64,000 nucleotides of DNA from Nocardiopsis sp. ATB16-24. GTDB taxonomy: Bacteria > Actinomycetota > Actinomycetes > Streptosporangiales > Streptosporangiaceae. The first letter of the stretch is position 1. Every line of letters starts with the position of its first letter. The stretch covers positions 62,001 through 126,000 of the forward strand of contig NZ_JASCXJ010000001.1 in the NCBI RefSeq assembly GCF_030271535.1. The letters are read 5' to 3'. Of the stretch, positions 40,835-50,437 are shown piece after piece. The notes under the pieces are model-generated. The model saw nothing but the letters and a program-made list of their open reading frames with translations, was not told the DNA's origin and did not search any database. Both the position numbers and the translations under genes were made by a program.

Positions 40835-42484
40835 CTAGTGGGTCGCCTCCTTCTCACCCTCCGGAACGGAGTGGTGCAGGTGGTGGCCACTGTAGGGCTC
40901 CACGTCGTCGAGCGACACGTTGTCCTTGGTGTACCACCGGGCCAGGGCGAGGCGGAGCTTACCTGGACCCTTGCGGGTCTTGGGGTTCTCCACGCCCTTG
41001 TCGTCGACCTCGGGCTCGCTGAGCGCGGTCGAGGTGAGGGGCGGCTTGTTCTCCAGGACGTGGATCGTCTCGTCGGAACTGCGCTTGTGCACCTCGATGA
41101 ACTCACCGCTGGGCAGCTGCTGGATGGTGCCGCTCTCGTAACCGTGCTCCAGGGTCTCCCGGTCACGGCGTTGCAGACCCAGGCAGATCCGCTTGGCGAT
41201 GATGTAGCCCAGGATCGGACCCACGATGGCCAGTACACGGAAGATGTACGTGGTCAGGTACAGGTCGATCGAGAAGGTCTCCGACAGGATGTCGTTGGAC
41301 CCGGCCAGCCACAGCACACCGTAGAAGGTGATTCCCGCCACGCCCACACCAGTGCGCACCGGCGCGTTGCGCGGGCGGTCGGCGACGTTGCGCGCGCGTT
41401 TGTCCCCGGTGATCCACTGTTCGATGAACGGCCACAAGGCCAGACCACCGAAGATCAGACCCGGAACAATCAGGCCCGGCACCAGGACCGCGGTCGGAAT
41501 GGCGTAGCCGAAGGGCGCGATGTCGAACCAGTTCGGGAAGATGCGCAGCGATCCCTCCATGAAGCCCATGTACCAGTCGGGCTGGAGGCCCGAGGTGATG
41601 GACGTCGGGGTGAAGGGCCCGAACAGGTGGATCGGGTTGATCTGCACGAACCCGCTCAGACCCGCGGTCACGGCGAACGTGAAGAAGAAGAACCCGCCCG
41701 CCTTGACGGCGAACGCCGGATACATGGGTGTTCCGACCACCGTCTTGTCCGTACGCCCCGTGCCCGGGTACTGGGTGTGCTTCTGGTGCCACAGGATCAT
41801 GAAGTGCGCCACGATCAGGCCCAGCAGCAGCGCCGGGATCAACAGCACGTGCAGCATGTACAGCCGCGTGATGATGTCCTCTCCCGGGAACTCCCCGCCG
41901 AAGAGGAACATCGAGATGTACGGGCCGACCAACGGCAGGGCGAGCATGACGCCTTGCAGGATGCGCACGCCCATGCCCGAGGGCAGGTCGTCCGGCAGCG
42001 AGTAGCCGAAGAGCCCCTCGACCATGGCCAGACCGAAGATCGCCACACCGATCAGCCAGTTGATCTCACGCGGTTTGCGGAACGCCCCGGTGAAGAACAC
42101 CCGGAGCATGTGCACGACCAGTGAGGCAACGAAGATCAGCGCGGCCCAGTGGTGGATCTGCCGGACCAGGAACCCGCCACGCACCTCGAAGTCGATGTAG
42201 AGCGTGGAGGCGTAGGCCTCGGACATGGGAACGCCTTGCAGGCGTTCGTAGGCGCCGTCGTAGACGACCTCCAGCATGCTCGGCTTGAACCAGAGCGTGA
42301 GGAAGACGCCCGAGACGAGCAGGATGATGAACGAGTACAGCGCGATCTCACCCAGCATGAACGACCAGTGGTTCGGGAAGACCTTGCGCAGGTTCTTCTC
42401 GCCGGTCTTCGCCAGGTGGAAGCGGTCGTCGATGAAATTGCCGACGCCGCGAAGCGCCTTGGGTGCTTGCGTGGTCTTACTCAT
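40835..42484 (-). CDS. qcrB: Cytochrome bc1 complex cytochrome b subunit
   Basis: Menaquinol-oxidising haem b subunit of the actinobacterial bc1-aa3 supercomplex, in the plasma membrane. The 549-residue protein has the eight-helix core with haem-ligating histidines in RQIHHWAALIFVASLVVHMLR and the helix D region LHVLLIPALLLG. The Qo-site motif reads PDWYMG, the actinobacterial form of PEWY. A C-terminal cytosolic extension of about 120 residues (HKRSSDETIHVLENKPPL ...) is usual in actinobacteria. Last gene of ctaE-qcrC-qcrA-qcrB, 3 bp after qcrA. Confidence 0.97.
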   Translation of the reverse strand: MSKTTQAPKALRGVGNFIDDRFHLAKTGEKNLRKVFPNHWSFMLGEIALYSFIILLVSGVFLTLWFKPSMLEVVYDGAYERLQGVPMSEAYASTLYIDFEVRGGFLVRQIHHWAALIFVASLVVHMLRVFFTGAFRKPREINWLIGVAIFGLAMVEGLFGYSLPDDLPSGMGVRILQGVMLALPLVGPYISMFLFGGEFPGEDIITRLYMLHVLLIPALLLGLIVAHFMILWHQKHTQYPGTGRTDKTVVGTPMYPAFAVKAGGFFFFTFAVTAGLSGFVQINPIHLFGPFTPTSITSGLQPDWYMGFMEGSLRIFPNWFDIAPFGYAIPTAVLVPGLIVPGLIFGGLALWPFIEQWITGDKRARNVADRPRNAPVRTGVGVAGITFYGVLWLAGSNDILSETFSIDLYLTTYIFRVLAIVGPILGYIIAKRICLGLQRRDRETLEHGYESGTIQQLPSGEFIEVHKRSSDETIHVLENKPPLTSTALSEPEVDDKGVENPKTRKGPGKLRLALARWYTKDNVSLDDVEPYSGHHLHHSVPEGEKEATH

Positions 42485-42487
42485 CGA

Positions 42488-43624
42488 CTAGTCCTTCGCA
42501 TAATCCCAGAACGTCGGACCGGGCGGCTCGGTGAAGTCGCCGGTCGCGATGAGATAACCCTCGTCGTCGACACCGATCGGCAGCTGCGGAAGAGCGCGGT
42601 GCGCTGGACCGAAGACGACGTGCGCGGCGTCGGCTGCGTCGAAGGTCGACTGGTGGCACGGGCACAGGATGCGATGCGTCGTGCGCTCGTACAGGGCCGC
42701 CGGGCAGCCCACGTGTGTGCAGATCTTGGAGTAGGCGACGATGCCGTTGTGCGTCCAGTTTAGACGCGTCTCGTCGGTCCCCTCGATCTTTTCGGTCATC
42801 CTCTCCTTCCAGTCCCCCTCCGGCACCTTGATGAGCATGATGACGGACTTGGCCTGGTCGTCGAGGCTGATCCCGTGGTAGTGGCCTTCCTCGTCCATCG
42901 CGGGCAGGGCGGAGATCATCCCGTTGGGGTCGTTCTCCAGGTCCTCCGGGCGCAGGGCCCGGCTGGTGCCCTCGACGTACATACGCCGACCGTTCTCCCA
43001 CGGAGTCGTCTTGAGCTTGTCGCCGGGCAGAGGGCCGGTGTCGCGCAAAAGCACGATCGGAGCCAGGCCCAGGGGCAGCATCGCCAGGATGAGGGTGCGC
43101 CGCATCAGCGGGCGCTTGGTGAACCCGCTCTCGTCGGCGCCCTTCATGAAGAACTCTCCGAAGGAGCTCTTCTCCTTGTCACTGGAGGGCAGCTCGTCGT
43201 AGGGAGAGTGCACCTCGTAGTGGGGCATCACCTGGCGTGCCCACACCGTCATGCCCGCGCCGATACCGAACATGGCCAGCGTGAGCGTGCCGCCCAGCAG
43301 CATGTTCGAGTACTGGGCGATCAGCGGGTGGCCGATCGCGGGCTCGCCCGCCGCGTTGGGCGGGAACAGGAAGTAGGAGACCAGGAAGCCGATCCCGCCG
43401 AGGAAGGCCAGGACGAACCACAGCGAGGCGACCTTCTCGCCGCGACGCTGCATCTCCTCCGGGCGGACGTGCGTCTCGGAGGCCTCGTAGGGCCCGTCGT
43501 GCTCGTCGTGCGGGGCCCCGGGGACCCCGGCCACCACTCGCTCATCGGCCTTGGGCGTGCCGACCACGCGGTCGGGCCGGGTGTCTCCGGCCTCGTTGTT
43601 GTCGTTGGCGTTGTTCTTAGTCAT
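42488..43624 (-). CDS. qcrA: Cytochrome bc1 complex Rieske iron-sulfur subunit
   Basis: Transfers electrons from menaquinol to cytochrome cc. It has an N-terminal hydrophilic region, three membrane helices (about residues 66-87, 105-128, 174-194; the actinobacterial form), then the Rieske domain. The 2Fe-2S ligands are Cys302/His304 and Cys321/His324, with the disulfide pair Cys307/Cys323 (CTHVGC and CPCHQS). 378 residues. The ATG at 43622-43624 lies inside the last codons of qcrC (8-bp overlap). Confidence 0.97.
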   Translation of the reverse strand: MTKNNANDNNEAGDTRPDRVVGTPKADERVVAGVPGAPHDEHDGPYEASETHVRPEEMQRRGEKVASLWFVLAFLGGIGFLVSYFLFPPNAAGEPAIGHPLIAQYSNMLLGGTLTLAMFGIGAGMTVWARQVMPHYEVHSPYDELPSSDKEKSSFGEFFMKGADESGFTKRPLMRRTLILAMLPLGLAPIVLLRDTGPLPGDKLKTTPWENGRRMYVEGTSRALRPEDLENDPNGMISALPAMDEEGHYHGISLDDQAKSVIMLIKVPEGDWKERMTEKIEGTDETRLNWTHNGIVAYSKICTHVGCPAALYERTTHRILCPCHQSTFDAADAAHVVFGPAHRALPQLPIGVDDEGYLIATGDFTEPPGPTFWDYAKD

Positions 43625-44528
43625 GGGCTCGCTGCTTCGCGGTGATCCAGATCGCGCAGGCAATGATCAGGGAAAGGCCTACGACCCACCCGATGAAGCC
43701 CTCGGCGACCTGGCCGACCCGGTTGAGGTCGAAGATGCCCCCGGCGTTGGGTTCGGCCTGGAGCTTCTTCACATAGGAGATGAGCTCCTGCTTCTCCTCA
43801 GGCTCGATGACGGTGTCACTGAACATCGGCATGGCCCCGGGACCGCTGACCATGGCCTCGTAGATCTCGCGCGGAGTCGCGTCGTGGATCTCGGGGGCCC
43901 AACGGCCGTCGGTGAGGGCACCGCCGCCGCCGGACCAGCCGTGGCAGTGCGCACAGTTGGTCAGGTACAGCTTCATGCCCATGTCGGTGTCATCGGCGCC
44001 TTCGATGTAGGCCTCGAAGTCGGCCTCGTGCTCCTCCATCGCGGCTTCGTAGGACGCGTCGTCCTCGAAGTTCTCGCGCTGGGGGGGTCCACCGGGCACC
44101 TCGTAGGGGATGTCCGGTCCACCCTCCCTGATCTCCTCGTTGTAGTAGGCGATCAGGTTGGCCAGGTCCTGCTCGGACATGACCATGGGCCTGCGCGGCA
44201 TCTGGCTGTCCGGGTCCATGGACGGCATGCGTCCGGTGCTGACCTGGAAGTTGACCGACGCCGCACCGGAGTTGCGGATGTCGGGTCCGGTGTCGCTGCC
44301 ACCGCCGTCGTAGTTGTGGCAGGAGGCACACGTCTGGTTGAAGATGTCTTCGCCCGCTGCGACGTCGACGTCATCCGGTGACGGGACCTCGGCGGCGAGG
44401 GTCTGCGCCTCGGCTTGGTCGGCGGTGGGTGCCAGGGCGGCGTATCCCACCCCGAAAAGGGCTAGCGCGAGGATGACGACGACATACCCCGCCAGGGGAT
44501 GCCGTCGCCGCGCGGTGATCCATTTCAC
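43617..44528 (-). CDS. qcrC: Dihaem cytochrome c subunit of the bc1 complex
   Basis: Carries two haem c groups and wires bc1 directly to the aa3 oxidase. The N-terminal helix (YVVVILALALFGVGYAALA) anchors the exported domain and a second helix closes the C-terminus (VVGLSLIIACAIWI). Haem sites are CASCH (67-71) and CAHCH (192-196). Between the two haem domains lies an acidic stretch of about 40 residues (PQRENFEDDASYEAAMEEHE and on to GADDTDMG) that I do not remember in other QcrC proteins. GTG start with GGGGAA upstream. Overlaps qcrA. Confidence 0.96.
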   Translation of the reverse strand: MKWITARRRHPLAGYVVVILALALFGVGYAALAPTADQAEAQTLAAEVPSPDDVDVAAGEDIFNQTCASCHNYDGGGSDTGPDIRNSGAASVNFQVSTGRMPSMDPDSQMPRRPMVMSEQDLANLIAYYNEEIREGGPDIPYEVPGGPPQRENFEDDASYEAAMEEHEADFEAYIEGADDTDMGMKLYLTNCAHCHGWSGGGGALTDGRWAPEIHDATPREIYEAMVSGPGAMPMFSDTVIEPEEKQELISYVKKLQAEPNAGGIFDLNRVGQVAEGFIGWVVGLSLIIACAIWITAKQRAHD

Positions 44529-44545
44529 GGTTTCCCCGTTTCGGG

Positions 44546-45172
44546 TTATTGGATGAAGTAGATGGTGCAGAACAAAGCGACCCAGACGACGTCGACGAAG
44601 TGCCAGTAGTAGGACACGACGATCGCGCTGGTCGCCTGCTGGTGAGTGAAGCGCTTAGCGGCGTACGTGCGTCCCAGCATGATGAGGAACGCGATCAACC
44701 CACCGATGACGTGAAGTCCGTGGAAGCCCGTGGTCAGGTAGAACATCGACCCGTAGGCGCTCGACTGCAGAGTCAGCCCCTCGTGGACGATGAGCTCGTA
44801 GTACTCATAGGCCTGTCCCAGAACGAAGAACAGTCCCATGAAGAACGTGATGAAGAACCACATGCGCAGCTTCTTGACGTCGCCGCGTTCTGCGGCCCAG
44901 ACGCCCGCCTGAGCGGTGAAGCTGGAGGCCACCAGGACCACGGTGATGCCCAACGCCCACGGAACGTTCAGGTGGGTGTCGGGCCACTCCCCCAGTTCGG
45001 GGTTGCCGTTGGTCACCGATCGGATGGTGAAGTACATCGCAAACAGCGCGGCGAAGAACATGAGCTCGTTGGCCAACCACACGATGGTGCCAACGCTCAC
45101 CAGGTCAGGACGCTTTGCCGCACCATGCGCTGGTGTCGGTGATGATTTTGGGTTCGCGGTTGCTGTCGCCAC
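44546..45172 (-). CDS. ctaE: Cytochrome c oxidase subunit III
   Basis: Structural subunit of the aa3 oxidase. The 208-residue protein has five predicted membrane helices. Family marks are [28 protein letters not shown] near the N-terminus, [24 protein letters not shown], and [15 protein letters not shown] ... [22 protein letters not shown]. It heads the ctaE-qcrCAB operon, linking oxidase and bc1 expression. I chose the GTG at 45170-45172; the ribosome binding site is weak and an upstream start is possible. Confidence 0.95.
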   Translation of the reverse strand: MATATANPKSSPTPAHGAAKRPDLVSVGTIVWLANELMFFAALFAMYFTIRSVTNGNPELGEWPDTHLNVPWALGITVVLVASSFTAQAGVWAAERGDVKKLRMWFFITFFMGLFFVLGQAYEYYELIVHEGLTLQSSAYGSMFYLTTGFHGLHVIGGLIAFLIMLGRTYAAKRFTHQQATSAIVVSYYWHFVDVVWVALFCTIYFIQ

Positions 45173-45659
45173 GCCAGCATTATTACGGCATCTCCCGAGC
45201 ACCCGTACCCGACCCCCCGTAACGGGGGGGATCGACACCGGAACGGGGCCCTCCGGGGGCCCAGAACAGCCTTTTTTCCGCGACTGACGCGTTATTGTAG
45301 CGGCCCGACTTCCCTCGGTCGCCATCGGCGCACCAGGGCGGGCCGAAACCCGGGACCTCGGCCCCCTCCGGCCTTCCGGTACCCCCGCGGCGCCCCTCCA
45401 ACCCGCCCCACCCAACATCCCGACATCAAAAACATCACTGTTTGATAACGTGACCCTGGGGCGGGCTGACGTGCGGCCCGAACATGCCGGCATCCTGCTG
45501 TGTTGGAGATCTCATGCCGGGGGCGGGACCACCGCCCCGCCTGGGCAGCGGAGCCTTCAGGCAATACAGTCAGAGGTATACAGCCAACGAACGCCTCGGC
45601 CGCACCTCTCGACGACAGACGACAGCGGCCCGGGTCACACGTGATGGGACGGTTGCGCG
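45173..45659. other. Divergent control region ctaE / receiver-like gene
   Basis: About 490 bp without a supported gene. It includes a TACAAT -10-like element on the minus strand (about 45292-45297), upstream of ctaE. A short GC hairpin (45246-45262) lies about 10 bp before a T6 run on the plus strand. AT-rich sequence at 45420-45455 may hold the promoter of the plus-strand gene. Confidence 0.4.
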
Positions 45660-46097
45660 ATGGTGGTCAGCGGTACGGACACGGGTGCCAAGATGCGCGT
45701 GCTGGTCTACAGCAGCAACGCCGACACCCGCGAGCAGGTGCGCCTGGCGATCGGCCGCCGCCCTGCCGCCGACGTTCCCAAGGTCGAGTTCGTCGAGTGC
45801 GCGACGGCGCCCGTGGTCCTGCGCCGGCTGGAGGACACCGATCCGGCCACCCGCATCGACGTGGCCATCTTCGACGGCGAGGCCTCCCCGGTGGGCGGCA
45901 TGGGCCTGTGCCGTCAGGTCAAGGACGAGATCTACCGCTGCCCCCCGGTACTCCTGCTCGTGGGCAGGCGCGACGACGGCTGGCTGGCCACCTGGTCCCA
46001 GGCCGAGCAGGTCGTCAGTCACCCGATCGACCCCGTCGCGCTCGCCGAGGCCCTGGCCGAACTGATGCGCCTGCGGGTCGCGGCCCTGAGCGGATGA
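45660..46097 (+). CDS. Degenerate receiver-domain protein
   Basis: A 145-residue protein with the alternating strand-helix pattern of a response regulator receiver (MRVLVYSSNADTREQVRLAI ... IDVAIFDGEASPVGGMGLCRQVK ... PPVLLLVGRRD) but no output domain. The central Asp72 in the phosphoacceptor position remains. The acidic pair of strand 1 is replaced by Ser-Ser (YSSNAD) and the conserved Lys before Pro is His121 (VVSHPIDP). It may thus signal without phosphorylation. The start could be the internal ATG at residue 12. It lies between the respiratory operon and trpD. Confidence 0.75.
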   Translation: MVVSGTDTGAKMRVLVYSSNADTREQVRLAIGRRPAADVPKVEFVECATAPVVLRRLEDTDPATRIDVAIFDGEASPVGGMGLCRQVKDEIYRCPPVLLLVGRRDDGWLATWSQAEQVVSHPIDPVALAEALAELMRLRVAALSG

Positions 46098-46310
46098 GGC
46101 CGATGGGCCGCCTCCCGGGAGGGGTCGGCGACGGCGAACGAGAACTGCACCGTCGCCGCATGGTCGGCGCCGCACTGCACCACGGCGCCAGCATCGGACG
46201 ATGGCGCGGCCACGCCCCGCCTCTCCTCCCGGGTGCCTGAGGGACGCCGGCCGCTCGAAGCGCCGGCGCCTCCGGCTCCCGCGTCCGTTTCCTGACCGTG
46301 GAGCTACAAC

Positions 46311-47414
46311 ATGAACGTCCCTGCCAACGCACGTCCCGACGATCCGGGGTCCCGCGAGGAGTCCGCCGTGACCGAGCGGACGTGGTCCAACCTCCTCACG
46401 GCCCTGCTCGGCGGCCGTGACCTCGGTTCCTCCGACACCGCGTGGGCCATGCACGAGATCATGTCCGGCTCGGCGAGCGACGCCCAGGTCGCCGGGTTCG
46501 CCATCGCGCTGCGCGCCAAGGGCGAGAGCGTGTCGGAGGTGACCGGCCTGGCCCAGGGCATGCTCGACAACGCCGTCCGGATCGACGTCTCCGGCCCCAC
46601 GCTGGACATCGTCGGTACCGGAGGCGACCGGGCCCACACGGTGAACGTGTCCACGATGGCCGCGATCGTGGCCTCCGCGGCGGGCGCGCGCGTGGTCAAG
46701 CACGGCAACCGTGCCGCGTCCTCCTCCTGCGGGACGGCCGACGTCCTGGAGCGGTTGGGCGTGGTCCTGGACCTGCCTCCGGAACTGACCGCGCGGGTGG
46801 CCGAGGAGGCGGGCATCACCTTCTGCTTCGCCCCGGTCTTCCACCCCTCGTTCCGTTTCACCGCCAAGCCGCGCCGCGAACTGGCCGTGCCGACCGTCTT
46901 CAACTTCCTCGGTCCACTGACCAACCCGGCGCAGACGACCGCCTCGGCGATCGGCGTGTTCGACGAGCGCATGTGCGAGGTGATCGCCGGAGTGTTCGCC
47001 CGTCGCGGCTCCTCGGCCCTGGTGTTCCGGGGCGACGACGGACTGGACGAGCTGACCACGACGACCACGTCCACGGTGTGGGTGGTGCGCGACGGCCGGG
47101 CACACCGCGAGTCGCTGGACCCGGCCGATCTGGGCATCGCCCGCTCTCGACCGGAGGACCTGCGCGGCGGCGACGTGGAGTTCAACGCCCAGGCGGTACG
47201 CGACCTGGTGGCGGGGCGCCCGGGGCCCGTCCGGGACGCGGTGCTGCTCAACGCGGGCGCCGCGTTGGCCGCGGTGGAGGGCGTGGAGGGTTCCTTGTCG
47301 GAGGCCGTGCGCAACGGGTACGAGCGGGCCGCCGCGGCCGTCGACGACGGCGCGGCCGAGAGCACGTTGGAGCGTTGGGTGGAGCTCAGCCAGGCCCACG
47401 CCAAGTCGCTCTGA
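46311..47414 (+). CDS. trpD: Anthranilate phosphoribosyltransferase
   Basis: Second committed tryptophan step: couples anthranilate with PRPP. The diphosphate-binding [18 protein letters not shown] starts at about residue 101, [18 protein letters not shown] follows, and [11 protein letters not shown] marks the anthranilate tunnel. 367 residues from the ATG at 46311. A GTG at 46368 ([10 protein letters not shown]) also has a good GAGGAG site and would remove a non-conserved 19-residue N-terminus. It is a lone trp gene, as in Streptomyces. A 26-codon frame upstream holds only one Trp codon and is not a convincing attenuator. Confidence 0.96.
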   Translation: MNVPANARPDDPGSREESAVTERTWSNLLTALLGGRDLGSSDTAWAMHEIMSGSASDAQVAGFAIALRAKGESVSEVTGLAQGMLDNAVRIDVSGPTLDIVGTGGDRAHTVNVSTMAAIVASAAGARVVKHGNRAASSSCGTADVLERLGVVLDLPPELTARVAEEAGITFCFAPVFHPSFRFTAKPRRELAVPTVFNFLGPLTNPAQTTASAIGVFDERMCEVIAGVFARRGSSALVFRGDDGLDELTTTTTSTVWVVRDGRAHRESLDPADLGIARSRPEDLRGGDVEFNAQAVRDLVAGRPGPVRDAVLLNAGAALAAVEGVEGSLSEAVRNGYERAAAAVDDGAAESTLERWVELSQAHAKSL

Positions 47415-47432
47415 GCAGTCGCGGCGCCGCAC

Positions 47433-47462
47433 GCTCCGGGGCCCGGTGCCGGGCCCCGGAGC
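47433..47462. terminator. Bidirectional terminator trpD / RAM gene
   Basis: GCTCCGGGGCCCGG and its exact complement form 14-bp arms around TG between two convergent genes. Confidence 0.8.
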
Positions 47463-47477
47463 TTCCACGGGAAGCGG

Positions 47478-47753
47478 TCACCAGCCGATGGCGAAAGCCG
47501 ACTCCAGGTCGTGCTTGGAGTAGGCCTGGAAGGAGATGTGGGTGTCGGACGACAGCACGCCGGGCACCTTGTTCACCCGGCCGGGGATCACCTCGGCCAG
47601 CTCCTCGTGCCGACGGACCCGCACCACGGCGATGAGGTCCACGCCGCCGGTGACCGAGTAGACCTCGCTCACTCCGTCGATCTCCGCGATCGCCTCGGCG
47701 ACCTCGGGAATGCGGTTGACGTCGGCCTTGATCATGACGATCGCGGTGATCAC
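47478..47753 (-). CDS. Stand-alone Lrp/AsnC ligand-binding (RAM) domain protein
   Basis: Only the alpha/beta effector-binding domain of an Lrp/AsnC regulator: 91 residues starting with ITAIVMIKADVNRIPEVAEAI, then GVSEVYSVTGGVDLIAVVRV and a closing helix-strand. The helix-turn-helix is absent. Such proteins form rings that bind amino acids and may modulate full-length Lrp partners. The GTG at 47751-47753 is preceded by a strong GGAGG, so the short form is real and not a truncated annotation. The neighbouring trpD suggests, weakly, an amino acid link. Confidence 0.88.
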   Translation of the reverse strand: MITAIVMIKADVNRIPEVAEAIAEIDGVSEVYSVTGGVDLIAVVRVRRHEELAEVIPGRVNKVPGVLSSDTHISFQAYSKHDLESAFAIGW

Positions 47754-47811
47754 TGTGCCTCCAGGGCGGTTCCTCGGACAGTCGGGACGGACGCGCCGAC
47801 CGTGCGGAGCG

Positions 47812-48576
47812 CTAGTAGACGTCGGAGAGCCGCGTCCCGGAGCGCCATCGCAGCCGGTAGACCACCAATCCCGCGACCACCCCGGCGATGAACCCGTACA
47901 CGTGGGCCGCGTAGGCGACTCCGTTGTCGGCACCAGGGGTGCTCGATGTGGTGACGTAAAGAAGATACTGAAACGCGAAGTAGCTGCCCACCACGGCCCA
48001 CCCGGGCAGCCGCATCGGAATGACGACGAACACCAGCATGGTCACACGACTGCGGAACTGCACGACCAGGTAGGCGCCCAGCACCCCCGAGATCGCCCCC
48101 GAGGCGCCGACCATGGGCACCGTGCCCTCGACGTCGGTCAACGCGAAACCGTAGACGGCGGCGACCCCGGTCAACACGTAGAGCACGGCGAAGCGCAGCC
48201 CGCCGATCCGGTCCTCCACCACCGGACCGAACACGAACAGGTACACCATGTTGCCGATCAGATGCACCGGACCGCTGTGCAGGAACATCGAGGTGACCAC
48301 CGAGAGCCACACCGGCTTGTCGCCCAGGGGGCCGCATCCGGGCACGGCGTGCGGCACCTGGTCCACCCGTCCCAGGATCTCGGCGGGGATCGCGCCCCAG
48401 AACATGAAGTAGTCCTGGATCGCACAGTAACGGCCGATGATGTCGGCGGGGTACCACACGGCCGTCGCCGCCTGGGGGGAGGCCAGGTACGCCAGGACGT
48501 TGACCGCGATCAGCGTGTAGGCCACGACGGGGACGCGGCGGACGGGGTGGTCGTCATTGAGCGGAAGCGCGGCCAT
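47812..48576 (-). CDS. Rhomboid-family intramembrane serine protease
   Basis: Cleaves transmembrane substrates within the lipid bilayer. The catalytic dyad is Ser159 in VGASGAISG and His225 in AYAAHVYGFIAG. Supporting residues His105 and Asn109 are in FLHSGPVHLIGNM. Six membrane helices are visible in 254 residues. ATG at 48574-48576. Its 5' end overlaps the 3' end of the DEDD exonuclease gene by 23 bp, so the two are probably co-transcribed. Substrates are unknown. Confidence 0.93.
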   Translation of the reverse strand: MAALPLNDDHPVRRVPVVAYTLIAVNVLAYLASPQAATAVWYPADIIGRYCAIQDYFMFWGAIPAEILGRVDQVPHAVPGCGPLGDKPVWLSVVTSMFLHSGPVHLIGNMVYLFVFGPVVEDRIGGLRFAVLYVLTGVAAVYGFALTDVEGTVPMVGASGAISGVLGAYLVVQFRSRVTMLVFVVIPMRLPGWAVVGSYFAFQYLLYVTTSSTPGADNGVAYAAHVYGFIAGVVAGLVVYRLRWRSGTRLSDVY

Positions 48577-50314
48577 GGGCCCAGTGTGTCATCTCGGTGT
48601 GCGCTTCGGCGCTACGCCGAGGGCATGTCCACTCGCCTTCGATCTCCACCAGCCGGGTGGCCGGATCGGTGAGCCACCGCAGGATCACGTCGGTCTCCTC
48701 CGGCAGGGTGCCGGGTCCGGACCCGTGTTCGGCGGGCACGTACTCGGCGGTGGCGACCAGCGAGGCGAGGAAGGTCTCGGGGTCGGTGCCCGGGCGTAGG
48801 AGCGCGCTGCCGGCGAGGCGTCCATGGCGGATCACGCACGTCTCCCAACCCTCCTCGGTCCGGCGGCAGGCCACCAGGTGGGGCACCGCGGTGAGAGCGG
48901 CCAGGCGCTGGGCCCGCCGGGCGCCGCGGAGGAAGGCGGCCAGACGGTCGCGCACACCGGCGGCCTCCTCGTAACGCAACCGCGCGGCCAGTTCCGCGAT
49001 GCGTTCGGTGTGCGCCTCCACCACCACGGCCGGGTCGCCGGTCATCGCCTCGCGCACCGCCTCGACGTGCGCGGTGTAGGCGGCCAGACTCTCGGTGCCG
49101 TCACAGGGTGCGCCGCACCTGCCCAGCTGTGCGAGCACGCACGCTCCCGTCCAGCGTTCGCCGGCCGACACCCGGGGCGCGGCCGTTCCGCCCTCCACGG
49201 GTGTGAAGGCGTGGGTGCACTGGCGCAGCGCGAACGCGTGCAGCAGCGCCTCCTTGGCCTGCTCGGCCTCCCGACGCGAGCCGTAGGGGCCCAGATGGGG
49301 TGCGTCGTCCACGAGCCCCTGCACGAGGGAGAGGCGCGGATAGGCCTCGTCGGTCAGTCTGACCCGCCAGGCGCGCTCGGGGTGGCGGGAACGCCGGTTG
49401 TAGGGAGGTCGACGTTCGGCGATGAGGCGCAGTTCGCGCACGGAGGCCTCCAGCTCGCCGGAGCACACGAGGGGGACGACCCCCTCCACCAGCCTCGCCA
49501 TCTCACGGATGCGCTCGCGGTTCTCGGCCGCGGTGAAATAGGTGCCCACCCGGCGGCGCAGGTTCTTGCTCCTGCCGACGTAGAGACTCTCTCCACGCGC
49601 GTCCGTGAACACGTACACTCCGGGCCGTTGGGGCAGTCCCTCCGCCAGATGGCGTTTGGCCCGTTGTGCCTTGGTGGGCGGCCTGGTGACCGCGCGCAGC
49701 TCCTCCAGGCTGGAGACGCCCATGGGCCGCAGGCGTTCGATCAGCCCACGCAGGACCCCCGCGGTGGCACGGGCGTCGTTCAGGGCGCGGTGGTCGGGTG
49801 TGGTCGCGACCCCGAAGTAGGTGGCGAGCGTGGCCAGCCTGTGGTCACGCGTCTCCCCCCGCCAGAGCACCGCCCGGGCCAGGCGGAGGGTGTCCACCAC
49901 CGGGTGTCCGGGCCACTCCCTGCCCTGGCGTGCGCACGCGGCCTTGAGGAAACCGGTGTCGAAGGCCGCGTTGTGGGCCACCAGCACCGTGTCGGGTTCG
50001 GCGTCCAGGAAGGCCAGCAGCCGGGACAGGACCTCCTCCATCGGCGGGGCCTTCGCCACCATCGACTGTGTGATCCCCGTCAACAACGTGACGCGGGCCG
50101 GAACGGGGACCTCGGGGTCGACCAGGGTGGTGAACTCGTCGACGATCTCGCCGTCGCGCACACGGACGGCGCCGACCTCGGTGATCCGCGCGTCGGTGAC
50201 GCTGGTGCCGGTGGTCTCCAGGTCCAGGACGACGAACGTCGCCGCGGACAGCGGTGTACCGAGATCGCTGATGCTGGTTTGGACGCCGGTGTGCGCCACG
50301 GACTCTCGAACCAC
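48554..50314 (-). CDS. DEDD exonuclease fused to GIY-YIG (UvrC-like) domain
   Basis: Two-nuclease protein known from actinobacteria (Rv2191 type). The N-terminal DnaQ-like exonuclease has FVVLDLETTGTSVTDARI (Exo I), VAHNAAFDTGFLKAA (Exo II) and DHRALNDARATAGVL (Exo III with His). From about residue 215 a UvrC N-terminal GIY-YIG domain follows (GLPQRPGVYVFTDARGESLYVGRSKNLRRRVGTYF). After it come a cysteine cluster, GACVLAQLGRCGAPCDG, and a UVR-like helix pair. A DNA repair or proofreading accessory role is inferred. 586 residues from the GTG at 50312-50314; ribosome binding site weak. Confidence 0.9.
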   Translation of the reverse strand: MVRESVAHTGVQTSISDLGTPLSAATFVVLDLETTGTSVTDARITEVGAVRVRDGEIVDEFTTLVDPEVPVPARVTLLTGITQSMVAKAPPMEEVLSRLLAFLDAEPDTVLVAHNAAFDTGFLKAACARQGREWPGHPVVDTLRLARAVLWRGETRDHRLATLATYFGVATTPDHRALNDARATAGVLRGLIERLRPMGVSSLEELRAVTRPPTKAQRAKRHLAEGLPQRPGVYVFTDARGESLYVGRSKNLRRRVGTYFTAAENRERIREMARLVEGVVPLVCSGELEASVRELRLIAERRPPYNRRSRHPERAWRVRLTDEAYPRLSLVQGLVDDAPHLGPYGSRREAEQAKEALLHAFALRQCTHAFTPVEGGTAAPRVSAGERWTGACVLAQLGRCGAPCDGTESLAAYTAHVEAVREAMTGDPAVVVEAHTERIAELAARLRYEEAAGVRDRLAAFLRGARRAQRLAALTAVPHLVACRRTEEGWETCVIRHGRLAGSALLRPGTDPETFLASLVATAEYVPAEHGSGPGTLPEETDVILRWLTDPATRLVEIEGEWTCPRRSAEAHTEMTHWAHGRASAQ

Positions 50315-50437
50315 CCGGTCAGGGTAGTCGGCGGCGGGGACAAGCCGTCGGATACGGTCGGCCGTCCCGACATGGAAAGATGTGGGGATATCGACTCGGC
50401 GACCGACGCCGGGCGCCACGAGACACGAGGAGGAGCC

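Noticed and set aside
46170-46245. Possible Trp leader peptide before trpD
   Set aside because: The 26-codon frame holds only one Trp codon and no terminator or alternative hairpin follows.
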